A DNA stretch of 57,836 nt. Source: an uncultured Eubacteriales bacterium (lineage in GTDB: Bacteria; Bacillota; Clostridia; Oscillospirales; Acutalibacteraceae). Location: assembly GCA_934636435.1 (NCBI GenBank), contig CAKUAQ010000007.1:1-57836 (forward strand). Direction: 5' to 3'. Both the position numbers and the translations under genes were made by a program. Each line of letters starts with the position of its first letter. Within the stretch, counting starts at the first letter, position 1. Shown piece after piece: positions 42,601 through 50,617 of the stretch. The notes below the pieces were generated by a model. That model did not search any database, was not told the DNA's origin, and saw only the letters and a program-made list of their open reading frames with translations.

Positions 42601-43729
42601 TCCCGCCGGATTCGACGGCTTTGTGTTCATGCCGTTTGTCGGCCAGTATAGCTTCAGAGACTGGCACGGCTTCGGTAGCAACCCGGATAATTTCGCCGAC
42701 TTCGCTCAGGATTGGCGGCTGTCGCTGTATTTCTCCGACAGCAGCTGGAACGGCAGCACGGTGCTGGTGGACGATATCGCCTATTTCTCCAGCTATGCGG
42801 AATGGGACGATGCCGGCCAGCTGTCCGACATGGATGCGGACGCCTGGGAGACCATGCGGGCGGCGGGCTATGCCATCACCCGCAATCCCCAGCCGGAAAG
42901 CTATTCGATCCCGCTGGATTTCGAGAACGGCGAGATTCCGTTCGCCTCCGTGAAATCCTACTATTCCGGCAACGGCTCCTATCCCACCGTCACGGAGAAT
43001 CAGGATATCACCGCGGCGGCGGACGCGCTGCACGGCAATGCCTCCTTTAAGCTGCACGTGCCTGTCAGCGGCAGCTACACGGCGGAGAGCGGCTATACCT
43101 TCATCCGCGCCGAGAGCAGCCAGGCGGCCTTTGACGGCATTGCGGAGATCTCCTCCGAAAAGCTGGCCTCTGTCAACGCCGGCTACGCCTATCTCAAGCT
43201 GCGTATGAAGCTGCCCGCCACGGCGGATGGCTCCGCCTATCGGGTATTCTTCGGCTTCAATCAGAATGGCAACGACTACACCACCGTGCTGAAGGGCGGC
43301 TACGGCTATACCGTCGGCGGCCGCTATGTGGCCATCTCCACCGAGGATCTGTATACGCTCATCCCCTCCGGATTCGACGGCACGCTCTATATCCCCGTGA
43401 AGAACCGGATGACCTTCCTGAATTCCAACCAGCAGTCCCGGGGCACCACCGAGAACGCCGTTGATTTCGGCGAGAGCTTTACGATGTGGCTCAGCCTGTA
43501 CGGCGCCAACTGGGCGGACACCACCATGCTGCTGGACGACATGGAGATGGAGTATACCGTCCCCGGCGATGTGAACGGCGACGGCCGCGCCGACACGGAC
43601 GATCTCGACACCCTGCGCCGGGAGCTGTTGACCGGCTCCGGCAGCTATCGCCTCCTCTACGATATCAACGACGATTCCGTGGTGGATATCCGCGATCTGG
43701 TGCGGCTGGACGAACTGTTGCGGGCGTGA
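39680..43729 (+). CDS. Secreted GH29-like glycosidase with four repeated beta-type modules and a C-terminal type I dockerin, 1349 aa
   Basis: Signal peptide: residues 1-~30, ending FPAAAE. Residues ~40-350 resemble the fucosidase-type (GH29) barrel: GKYGIFLHYLAS, AHNVGASWVTLTLTQNDGKY, IKLMLYWIPGAP and ITGWWIDGCYDGE, with D203 in the position of the nucleophile. Four modules of ~200-240 residues follow, each opening with (L/I)xFExx and containing FDGxVxxP and LLDDI. Residues ~1295-1349 are a dockerin with two calcium loops, GDVNGDGRADTDDL and YDINDDSVVDIRDL. It should act outside the cell, docked to a cohesin-bearing partner not seen here. The GH29 assignment is by fold pattern and the substrate is uncertain. 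Confidence 0.85.
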   Translation: MKKATRRILSLMLSVAVMLSAMVFAFPAAAETYDADAAFMAGKYGIFLHYLASKNSDGTTEGWNRSVNSFNVNALAKTAHNVGASWVTLTLTQNDGKYCIPMPELEELTGIADLGTDRDLVNDLYTALSAYGIKLMLYWIPGAPAGTDETATTVAAKLGATERTGAQKDGDWALNDGTVANMTAIMRAVSERYGDKITGWWIDGCYDGETNFTAAYATEEAAALRAGNPDALVAFNAGTRYGDCRFPVESYTAGETCHYLRVNDDPFTNYSASGQYSENGYQRHFLTFLGDNWGKSNCIYDTDTLVRHCYDNILSKGAAITFDVGVASDGTIAPEQVNQIAALDQYVHQSLELALDFEDGYNPYMWTDNVTADYNSSASTEYSALVSGADALNGSYSLRVMPPVTNTGRTDIVAGTGTAKQNISFKGNPSFSKTDFSGCTGIMLRLKIDNDTSGSSHNIKLNVMQGSLPVTRLSRGAFAFDTAGNKLSVSGGSSNTALPAGFDGFVFFPFETAQSDHVTDPGRYDDYDNYPEILADFSRDFKMSIILNDASWSGQTVLLDDIRFYTGTEQSTLCDMLRGLGYSSVVYKTQPDAYTFPIDFEDCQTPLTKVNTTGNLRTRTDESAAWTWKAYYNLDGSAALTNDADRVLSGSLSYAIRTAGVPAETATEKYDNARVDTNYFTVSGVAALATSAITSADYAYLKLRLKAPVTADGSSLEMLVGIKQNGTDYGNLGQGAIGYDMQYRSVSAVSQGQYGGHGASFYVPSGFDGTVYLPIYNLRKSWKGVYANADVAKPDLTQNFQMYFSFISSNWVGAEILLDDIDVVYPSNGLPMNFEEACDLKIPSLNNIYSGAEHQGDTASVTLARGGEALHGSTSLRLSIPTANNNSRTETDYVTVAGNQNYTADDLTAVTGLWLRMKVTEPEGYTGGEHTFALTALQGSKISRRFKSYVVLYDNTGKRLEYNRGGNDPQGFKIPAGFDGFVFMPFVGQYSFRDWHGFGSNPDNFADFAQDWRLSLYFSDSSWNGSTVLVDDIAYFSSYAEWDDAGQLSDMDADAWETMRAAGYAITRNPQPESYSIPLDFENGEIPFASVKSYYSGNGSYPTVTENQDITAAADALHGNASFKLHVPVSGSYTAESGYTFIRAESSQAAFDGIAEISSEKLASVNAGYAYLKLRMKLPATADGSAYRVFFGFNQNGNDYTTVLKGGYGYTVGGRYVAISTEDLYTLIPSGFDGTLYIPVKNRMTFLNSNQQSRGTTENAVDFGESFTMWLSLYGANWADTTMLLDDMEMEYTVPGDVNGDGRADTDDLDTLRRELLTGSGSYRLLYDINDDSVVDIRDLVRLDELLRA

Positions 43730-43767
43730 GAGACGCCTGACATAGAGCATCTTTTGTGAACGGTGCA

Positions 43768-43801
43768 TTGCAGGGGCAGGCTTGCGGGCTTGCCCCTGCA
43801 A
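43768..43801 (+). terminator. Hairpin between the dockerin gene and the binding-protein gene
   Basis: TTGCAGGGGCAGGC (43768-43781) pairs with GCTTGCCCCTGCAA (43788-43801), one G-T pair included. What follows is CAAACC, not a T run, so it may be an RNA-stabilising or attenuating stem rather than a full terminator. Confidence 0.45.
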
Positions 43802-43874
43802 CAAACCGCAGAATCCGTCGGCCGGCTGCCACCGGACCGGCGCACCGAAATCTCTGTCTGAACCGGAGGAACGT

Positions 43875-46706
43875 ATGAAATTATCGCATCGGCAAATCCT
43901 GTGTATCATCCTGACGGGCGCTCTGCTGCTCGGCGCGGCTCCGGTCTCGGCGCAGATAGCCAGCACCGCCATCCGGGATGCGGCGAAATATCCCGCCTAC
44001 GACGCGTGGAGCGCGCAGGCGCAGGAGAATTCCGGCGCATCCGTGATCCTGACCGCCGACTCGGTGGTCTCCGCCACCGAGGACGTGGAAATACTGAACA
44101 GCTGGCAGGGCATGGACGGCAAGAGCCTGTCCACCGGCGAGAGCAGCGCCGTCACCTTCCGGGCGGACGGCGTTTCCGGCTGGTACACCCTGCAGCTCAC
44201 CTACTATCTGGAGGATTGCCGCTCGGGCGCCGCCCGCCGTCAGCTCCGGATCAACGACGAGGTGCCCTTTGAAGAAGCGGCCGATCTGGCATTCTATCCC
44301 GCCTATATCGACGAAAACGGCATCATGCGCGACTACTACGACAACGACATCCGTTCGGCGCAGGTGGCGTCTCCCCGCTGGATGACCGCGGATGTGTACG
44401 ACCGCCGCCAGTATGAAAGCGAACCGCTGAAATTCCGGCTGTCGGACGGCGACACCCTCACTCTGACCGGTCTGCAGGAGACCATGGTGATTCATTCCCT
44501 CACCCTGCTGCCGCTGCACAAGACGGAATCCTATGAGACTGTGACCGCCGCCCTGCGCGCCGCCGGCGCCAAAGAGATCCCCGGCGTGTGCACCGTCTAT
44601 GAGGCGGAGAAGTGCGACTGGAAAACCGCCCCCACCATCGTCCCCACGGCGGACAGCAGCTCCTCCACCTCCCCGCACAGCAATTACGCCGTGCGGCTGA
44701 ATACCCTGAGCGGCTCCAACTGGAAGACCGCCGGGCAAACCGTTTCCTGGCGGGTGAATGTTCCCCAGGACGGACTCTACCGCCTCTCTCTGAAAGCAAA
44801 ACAGAACACCCGCCGGGGTCTGTATTCGACCCGTCGGCTCTACATAAACGGTCAGGTTCCCTTCGCCGAGGCCAATGACCTGCGCTTCACCTATACGGGC
44901 GGCTGGGAAAACTACACCCTCGGCACGGAAAACGGCGATTGGCTCTTTTACCTGAAGCAGGGCGACAACGACATTGCGCTGGAGGCCACGCTGGGTGCGA
45001 TGGGCCCGGTGCTGCGGGAGGTCGGCGATATCCTCGACGAGCTGAATGCCGTCTATCGGGAAATTTTGACGATCACCGGCTCCTCGCCGGATCGCTACCG
45101 GGACTATCAGCTGGAAAAGCTCATTCCGGACACGCTCGCCAACCTGCAGACTCAGAGCGCCCGGCTGACCGCCGTGCAGCAGGAGCTTCTGCGTATCACC
45201 GGGCAGAAGGGCAACGATCTGTCGATCTTCGACACGCTGACCCGCCAGCTGGACAGCTTCACCGCCGACGCGGATAAGATCCCCACCGGCTTCAGCTATT
45301 TCAAGACCAATATCGGCTCTCTGGCCACCTGGATCACCTCGGCGCTGGAGCAGCCGCTGACGCTGGATTACATCGTCGTCAGCAGCGCCGACGCCGCTCT
45401 GCCGAAGGCCACCGTCGGATTTTTCCGCCGGCTGTGGGATTCGGTGGTTTCCTTCGCCGCCTCCTTCACCGTGGATTACAATAAGATCGGCAATCTGACC
45501 GAGAATAACGACGCGCCCATCACCGTATGGATGACCGCCGGACGGGATCAAATGCAGGTGCTGAAGGTGCTGGTGCAGAATTCCTTTGTGCAGCAGACCG
45601 GCATCAATGTGCAACTGGAAAACGTGGAATCCGGCGCGGTGCTGAAATCCGTCGCCGCCGGCAACGGCCCGGACGTGCTGCTGGGCGCATCGGTGGCGGA
45701 CCCGGTGAATTTTGCGCTGCGCAGCGCCGTCTGCCCGCTGGATGATTTCTCCGGCATCGAGTCCATCCGGAAGCGGTTTTACCCGGAGACGCTGGTGCCC
45801 TTCACGCTGGAGGGTCGGCTGTATGCCCTGCCGGAAAAGGTGAGCTTCAACGTCCTGTATTACCGCAGCGACATTCTGGAGCAGTTCGACCTGACCCTCC
45901 CGGAGACCTGGGACGACGTGGTGGAGATCACCTCCATCCTACAGAAAAACAGTATGACCTTCGGTCTGCCCATCGGCGATATCATCGGCACCTACGCCAC
46001 CTTCATGTATCAGCATGGAGGCGAAATGTACCGGGACGGCGGCAAGACCTGTCAGCTGACCGCCCAGAAGAACGCCGATGCCTTTGAGCAGATGACCGAT
46101 TTCTTCAAGAATTACTCGCTGGAGCAGTCCTATAACTTCGTCAACCGGTTCCGCACGGCGGAGATCCCGCTGGCCATCGAGAGCATCGAATCCTATAACA
46201 ATCTGAAGGTATCCGCCCCGGAGATCGAGGGACAGTGGGGCATCGCCCTCCTGCCCGGGGTGCGTCGGGAGGACGGCAGCGTGGATCGCTCCGGCTATGT
46301 GAGCGCCACCTCCTGCTTCATCCTCAGCAATTCCGTCCAGAAAGATAAGGCCTTCCGATTCCTGGATTGGTGGACAAATGCCGACACGCAGGAGAGCTAC
46401 GGCCGGGAGATTGAGAGCATCCTCGGCCCCTCCTCCCGCTATATGGCGGCCAACCGGCAGGCGTTTGAGCAGCTGCCGTGGACACAGGCGGAGCTGGAGG
46501 TGCTGCTGACCCAGCTGGCGGATTCCCGGGCGGTGCCCGAGGTACCCGGCAGCTATTTCCTCGGCCGGCACCTGAATAACGCTTTCCGCGCCGTGGTCAT
46601 CAGCGGAAAGGACCTGAAGGACACGCTGGAGAAATACGGCACGGTCATCGACGACGAGCTGACGGTCAAGCGTCGGGAATTCGGAATGGAGGAAGTCGCG
46701 CAATGA
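43875..46706 (+). CDS. Very large extracellular solute-binding protein with duplicated N-terminal domains, 943 aa
   Basis: Only the last ~400 residues (from ITVWMTAGRDQMQVLKVLV) are a family 1 sugar-binding protein, with GPDVLLGASVADPVNFALRS, YALPEKVSFNVLYYRSDIL and a C-terminal FRFLDWWTNADTQESYGREI. Before it come two beta-sandwich-like domains sharing INDEVPFEEAADLAFYP / INGQVPFAEANDLRFTY (about residues 40-260 and 265-400). A long helical spacer with LDELNAVYREIL and FDTLTRQLDSFTADADKI follows. The signal peptide ends near PVSAQ and no lipobox cysteine is visible, so anchoring differs from usual. ATG 43875 follows GGAGGA. The gene overlaps the first permease (ATGA). It probably delivers an oligosaccharide to the adjacent permeases. 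Confidence 0.88.
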   Translation: MKLSHRQILCIILTGALLLGAAPVSAQIASTAIRDAAKYPAYDAWSAQAQENSGASVILTADSVVSATEDVEILNSWQGMDGKSLSTGESSAVTFRADGVSGWYTLQLTYYLEDCRSGAARRQLRINDEVPFEEAADLAFYPAYIDENGIMRDYYDNDIRSAQVASPRWMTADVYDRRQYESEPLKFRLSDGDTLTLTGLQETMVIHSLTLLPLHKTESYETVTAALRAAGAKEIPGVCTVYEAEKCDWKTAPTIVPTADSSSSTSPHSNYAVRLNTLSGSNWKTAGQTVSWRVNVPQDGLYRLSLKAKQNTRRGLYSTRRLYINGQVPFAEANDLRFTYTGGWENYTLGTENGDWLFYLKQGDNDIALEATLGAMGPVLREVGDILDELNAVYREILTITGSSPDRYRDYQLEKLIPDTLANLQTQSARLTAVQQELLRITGQKGNDLSIFDTLTRQLDSFTADADKIPTGFSYFKTNIGSLATWITSALEQPLTLDYIVVSSADAALPKATVGFFRRLWDSVVSFAASFTVDYNKIGNLTENNDAPITVWMTAGRDQMQVLKVLVQNSFVQQTGINVQLENVESGAVLKSVAAGNGPDVLLGASVADPVNFALRSAVCPLDDFSGIESIRKRFYPETLVPFTLEGRLYALPEKVSFNVLYYRSDILEQFDLTLPETWDDVVEITSILQKNSMTFGLPIGDIIGTYATFMYQHGGEMYRDGGKTCQLTAQKNADAFEQMTDFFKNYSLEQSYNFVNRFRTAEIPLAIESIESYNNLKVSAPEIEGQWGIALLPGVRREDGSVDRSGYVSATSCFILSNSVQKDKAFRFLDWWTNADTQESYGREIESILGPSSRYMAANRQAFEQLPWTQAELEVLLTQLADSRAVPEVPGSYFLGRHLNNAFRAVVISGKDLKDTLEKYGTVIDDELTVKRREFGMEEVAQ

Positions 46707-47632
46707 AAAAAGAACAGAGACTTTCCCTGCGCGAACGCCTGCATAACGGCTGGACACTGGCCCGGAAAAACTGCGATTGCTACTTATTTCTGCTGCCGTT
46801 TGCGGTGCTGTTCATCACCTTTGTGGTGATGCCGGTGGCCATCTCGATCTTTTACAGCTTCACCGATTTTAACCTGTTGGAGCAGCCGGTATTCATCGGC
46901 GTGGAAAACTTCCGGCGGCTGCTGGTGAATGATGAGGTGTTCTCCATTGCGTTCCGTAACACCATGATCATCGCCGTTATCGTGGGGCCGGTGGGGTATT
47001 TTGCCTCCCTGATGATCGCCTGGCAGATCAACGAGCTGGGGCGGGCGGCCCGGGCGATTCTGGTGACGGTGATGTACGCTCCCTCCATCTCCGGCGGCGC
47101 CTATGTGATCTGGCAGTATATTTTCAGCAACGATTCCTACGGCTGGATCAACAGTATGCTGATGGGGCTGGGGTTCACTCAGGAGCCGATTCAGTTCCTG
47201 TCGGACACCCGGTATATGCTGACCATCGTGATCATCGTCATGGCGTGGATGAGCCTGGGCGCAGGTTTCCTGTCCTTTGTGGCGGGGCTCAAGACCGTGG
47301 ACCGGACCTTCTACGAGGCCGGCTATGTGGAGGGTATCAGCAGCCGGTGGCAGGAGCTGTGGTTCATCACCCTGCCGACCATGAAGCCCCAGCTGATGTT
47401 CGGCGCGGTGATGAGCATTACCGGTGCCTTTTCGGCAGGGGCCGTGGGCACGCAGCTGCTGGGTTTTCCCAGCACCGACTATGCGGCCCATACCATCATC
47501 AACCATCTGGAGGACTACGGCAATTCCCGGTTTGAGATGGGGTACGCCTGCGCCATTGCGACGGTGCTGTTCGTGCTGATGATCGCCGTCAACGAAATCG
47601 TACAAAGGCTGTTAAGTAAGGTGGGTAGCTGA
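46703..47632 (+). CDS. Carbohydrate ABC transporter permease (UgpA/LplB type), pair 1, 309 aa
   Basis: Six membrane helices. The first cytoplasmic stretch includes RKNCDCYLFLLPFAVLFITF. The EAA loop, which docks to the ATPase, reads YEAGYVEGISSRWQELWFIT then LPTMKPQ. The start overlaps the binding-protein stop (ATGA). It pairs with the next gene to form the membrane channel for the sugar. No ATPase gene lies in the window, so a shared MsmX-type ATPase must energise it. Confidence 0.93.
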   Translation: MKKEQRLSLRERLHNGWTLARKNCDCYLFLLPFAVLFITFVVMPVAISIFYSFTDFNLLEQPVFIGVENFRRLLVNDEVFSIAFRNTMIIAVIVGPVGYFASLMIAWQINELGRAARAILVTVMYAPSISGGAYVIWQYIFSNDSYGWINSMLMGLGFTQEPIQFLSDTRYMLTIVIIVMAWMSLGAGFLSFVAGLKTVDRTFYEAGYVEGISSRWQELWFITLPTMKPQLMFGAVMSITGAFSAGAVGTQLLGFPSTDYAAHTIINHLEDYGNSRFEMGYACAIATVLFVLMIAVNEIVQRLLSKVGS

Positions 47633-47634
47633 CC

Positions 47635-48513
47635 GTGAAGCAGAATGAAAAAGTCAAACGCATATCCCGTGCGGGACTGGCCCGCTCCGTGGGAGGAGAT
47701 ATCGTCAATTTCCTGCTGCTCTGCGTGATCGCCGCTTTTATGGCGCTGCCGCTGCTCTATGTGGTGAGCAACGCCTTTAAGCCGCTGGACGAAATCTTCG
47801 TATATCCGCCCCGTTTATACGTGATCCACCCCACCGTGAGCAATTTCAGCGATCTGGCGTCGCTGATGTCCCAGTCCTGGATTCCCTTCTCCCGGTACAT
47901 ATTCAACTCGGTGTTTGTCACGGTGGTGTCCACCTTCGTGCAGATCCTCTTTGTGTCCATGGCGGCCTATGTGCTGGAGAAGCGGGAGTTCCCCGGCCGG
48001 AAGGTATTCTTCAAGGTGGTCGTGACCTCCCTGATGTTCAGCGGCTCGGTGACCGCTGTCCCCAACTATATCATCATGAACGGGCTGGGGATGGTGAACA
48101 CCTACTGGGCGCTGATCCTCCCGGCGATTGCCTCCTCCATGGGGCTGTTCCTGATGAAGCAGTTTGTGGCCACCAGTGTCCCCAGCGCCATTCTGGAGGC
48201 GGCGCGGGTGGACGGTGCCCATGAGCTGACCATCTTCTGGCGGATCGTGATGCCGCTGGTGAAGCCGGCGTGGCTGACGCTGATCATCTTCGCATTCCAG
48301 TCCATCTGGGCCACCAACGGCAACGGCTATATCTACACCGAAACGCTCAAGCCCCTCCACTATGCGCTCAGTCAGGTGGTGTCCGGCGGCGTAGCCCGCA
48401 CCGGCTCGGCAGCGGCGGTGTCGCTCATTATGCTGCTCCCGCCGCTGGCGGTCTTTATCATCACCCAGAGCAACATTCTCAATACGATGGCTTCATCCGG
48501 TATCAAGGAATAA
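47635..48513 (+). CDS. Carbohydrate ABC transporter permease (UgpE/AraQ type), pair 1, 292 aa
   Basis: Six helices with the AraQ-like opening FLLLCVIAAFMALPLLYVVS then NAFKPLDEIFVYPPRLY. The EAA loop is LEAARVDGAHELTIFWRIVM with PLVKPAW after it. The start is GTG 47635, two bases after the previous stop. It completes the first importer channel. Confidence 0.93.
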   Translation: MKQNEKVKRISRAGLARSVGGDIVNFLLLCVIAAFMALPLLYVVSNAFKPLDEIFVYPPRLYVIHPTVSNFSDLASLMSQSWIPFSRYIFNSVFVTVVSTFVQILFVSMAAYVLEKREFPGRKVFFKVVVTSLMFSGSVTAVPNYIIMNGLGMVNTYWALILPAIASSMGLFLMKQFVATSVPSAILEAARVDGAHELTIFWRIVMPLVKPAWLTLIIFAFQSIWATNGNGYIYTETLKPLHYALSQVVSGGVARTGSAAAVSLIMLLPPLAVFIITQSNILNTMASSGIKE

Positions 48514-48527
48514 GGAGGGACGGCAGC

Positions 48528-50603
48528 GTGAAGCATTTGAGCTATCTGCGGCGGACGGCCGCCGCCTGCGCCATCCTGATTCTGCTGCTGGCGGTGACGG
48601 CGGGGGCCGCATCGCCCAACCCCAGCTTTACCTACGATCTGGAGGACAAATCCATTGCCGCCCCCGAGGCAGCCCAATGGATATCCGATATCACCGGCGA
48701 GGGGATGGACACCGCCCGGATGGCCGAGCCGACCGATGTCTGCACCGACCGGGACGGAAACCTGTACATCGTGGATAAGGGCAACAACCGTATCCTGAAA
48801 ACCGACAGAAACGGCCGCCTGCTGCAGGTGGTGGATTCTTTCGCAAACGAGGGGGAAGCCGGACGGTTTTCTGCCCCGGAGGGAATTACCGTAACTGCTG
48901 ACGGAGACGTGTATATCTGCGATACCATGAACGCCCGGATCGTACAGCTGGACAGCGCCATGCAGCTGAAACGGGTGATCGCCGCGCCCCGCAGCAATGT
49001 GCTCGGCGACGATTTTGTGTTCACCCCGGTGCGTATTGCGGTGGACGGTCTGAACCGAATCTACGTGGTGTCCCGAAATTTCAATTCCGGCATCCTGGAG
49101 CTGACCAAAGCCGGCGAATTCAACCAGATTTTCGGCGCCATCAAAACCCAGTATACCGTTGCGGAGATCTTCTGGCGCGCCATCTCCACCAAGGCGCAGC
49201 GGGAACGCACCACGGCGCTGATTCCCAATGAATACAGCAGTGTCTGCGCCGATGAAAAGAATTTTCTGTACGCCTGCTCGGCGTATTTCGACACCACCAC
49301 CGGCAGCCGGGAGACGGTGAAGAAGCTGAATGCCCTGGGCAACAACATCCTCGGCGATGTGCCGAATCCCTATATCAATCAGTATTCCAAAGGAACCTAC
49401 CGCGGCTCCGAGACCTATACCGACATTCTCCCCATCGGCAACGGCATCTATGCCCTGCTGGACAATACCCGCGGACGGGTGTATGTCTATAACGACGACG
49501 GAGATATGCTGTTTGAATTCGGCGGCAAGGGAGATTACAGCGCGACCCTCGGCTCGGCGGCAGCGTTTTCCTATTATGACGGGGCGTTTTACATCGCCGA
49601 TTCCAAGAATGACCGCGTCGCCGTATTCCGGCTGACGGACTATGCGCTGCTGTATCTGCAGGCGGCGGAATACCATGCCGCCGGCGATTACAGCGCCGAG
49701 AACGAGGTATGGAAAAGCATCTACCGGCTGAATAACAACAGCGTCTGCACCATCCGCAGCTTCGGACGGGTCAATCTGCGGGAGAAGAACTATCCGGCTG
49801 CCATGACGTATTTCAAGCAGGCCAACGACCGGCAGGCGTATTCCGAGGCCTTTTCGGCCCAGCGGAAGATCTTCATGAACGAGCATTTCACCCTGCTGTT
49901 TGTGGGCGGGATCGCCGCGGCCGTGCTGCTGATCGCGCTGCTGATCCGGCGCAGCCGGCGGGTGCCGGCGGTGGGCGATCGGTTCACCTACCGCGCGACG
50001 CTCGGCTATGCGAAGAAGGTCATCTTCCGCCCGGTCAGCGGTTTCTGGGATATGAAAAAGGAGCATTACGGCAGCACCCCGGCGGCCGTCACGATCCTGG
50101 CCGCCGCGACCCTGTTCTATGCGCTGTTCAACAGCCTCAAGGGCTACATCTTCGGCAGCGGTACGCAGGGCGCCAGCTTCTGGCTGAGCCTGCTGACGGT
50201 GCTGGTGCCGTTCTCCCTCTTTGTGATCTGCAACTGGTGCGTTTCCAGTCTGATGAGCGGCGAGGGCAGCTTCAAATATATCTTCATGGGCACGGCCTAT
50301 GCTCTGACGCCGCTGGTGCTGCTGCTGCCGGTGCTGCTGGCGCTGTCGCACATCATGACGGAGGATGAAAAGGGCATCTATTCTCTGATCCTCTCCATCG
50401 CGCTGCTGTGGACGCTGCTGCTGGTGGTATGCGCCAATATGCAGGTGCACGCCTATACGATGGGAAAAACCGTGCTGGTGCTGATCATCACACTGGTGAT
50501 CATGGTGGCGGTGGTCTTTCTGGCGGCGCTGGTATTTGCGCTGCTGCAGGAGATGATCGGCGTGGCCGGCGATATGATCAACGAGCTGTATCTCCGCAGA
50601 TGA
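48528..50603 (+). CDS. Membrane protein with extracellular NHL propeller, TPR-like helices and a C-terminal Yip1 domain, 691 aa
   Basis: The GTG at 48528 follows AAGGAGGG. The longer frame from 48270 is an out-of-frame reading of the permease. An N-terminal hydrophobic segment (residues ~8-28) leads to NHL/propeller blades: DVCTDRDGNLYIVDKGNNRI, ITVTADGDVYICDTMNARIV, IAVDGLNRIYVVSRN and YDGAFYIADSKNDRVAVFR. A TPR-like pair follows (LYLQAAEYHAAGDYSAENEV and NLREKNYPAAMTYFKQAND). Next come a membrane helix (LLFVGGIAAAVLLIALLIRR) and a Yip1-type bundle of about five helices with FWDMKKEH and MGTAYALTPLVLLLPVLLAL. It is neither an enzyme nor a channel that I can name. It sits between the two transporter pairs and may assemble or gate them. 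Confidence 0.85.
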   Translation: MKHLSYLRRTAAACAILILLLAVTAGAASPNPSFTYDLEDKSIAAPEAAQWISDITGEGMDTARMAEPTDVCTDRDGNLYIVDKGNNRILKTDRNGRLLQVVDSFANEGEAGRFSAPEGITVTADGDVYICDTMNARIVQLDSAMQLKRVIAAPRSNVLGDDFVFTPVRIAVDGLNRIYVVSRNFNSGILELTKAGEFNQIFGAIKTQYTVAEIFWRAISTKAQRERTTALIPNEYSSVCADEKNFLYACSAYFDTTTGSRETVKKLNALGNNILGDVPNPYINQYSKGTYRGSETYTDILPIGNGIYALLDNTRGRVYVYNDDGDMLFEFGGKGDYSATLGSAAAFSYYDGAFYIADSKNDRVAVFRLTDYALLYLQAAEYHAAGDYSAENEVWKSIYRLNNNSVCTIRSFGRVNLREKNYPAAMTYFKQANDRQAYSEAFSAQRKIFMNEHFTLLFVGGIAAAVLLIALLIRRSRRVPAVGDRFTYRATLGYAKKVIFRPVSGFWDMKKEHYGSTPAAVTILAAATLFYALFNSLKGYIFGSGTQGASFWLSLLTVLVPFSLFVICNWCVSSLMSGEGSFKYIFMGTAYALTPLVLLLPVLLALSHIMTEDEKGIYSLILSIALLWTLLLVVCANMQVHAYTMGKTVLVLIITLVIMVAVVFLAALVFALLQEMIGVAGDMINELYLRR

Positions 50604-50617
50604 AAGGGCAGGGCAAT

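Noticed and set aside
39536..43972. A 1478-codon open frame on the minus strand opposite the dockerin gene
   Set aside because: The plus strand has a signal peptide, conserved modules and a dockerin. The antisense frame is low-complexity (His, Gln, Gly, Val, Ile-rich) and is explained by GC-biased third positions.
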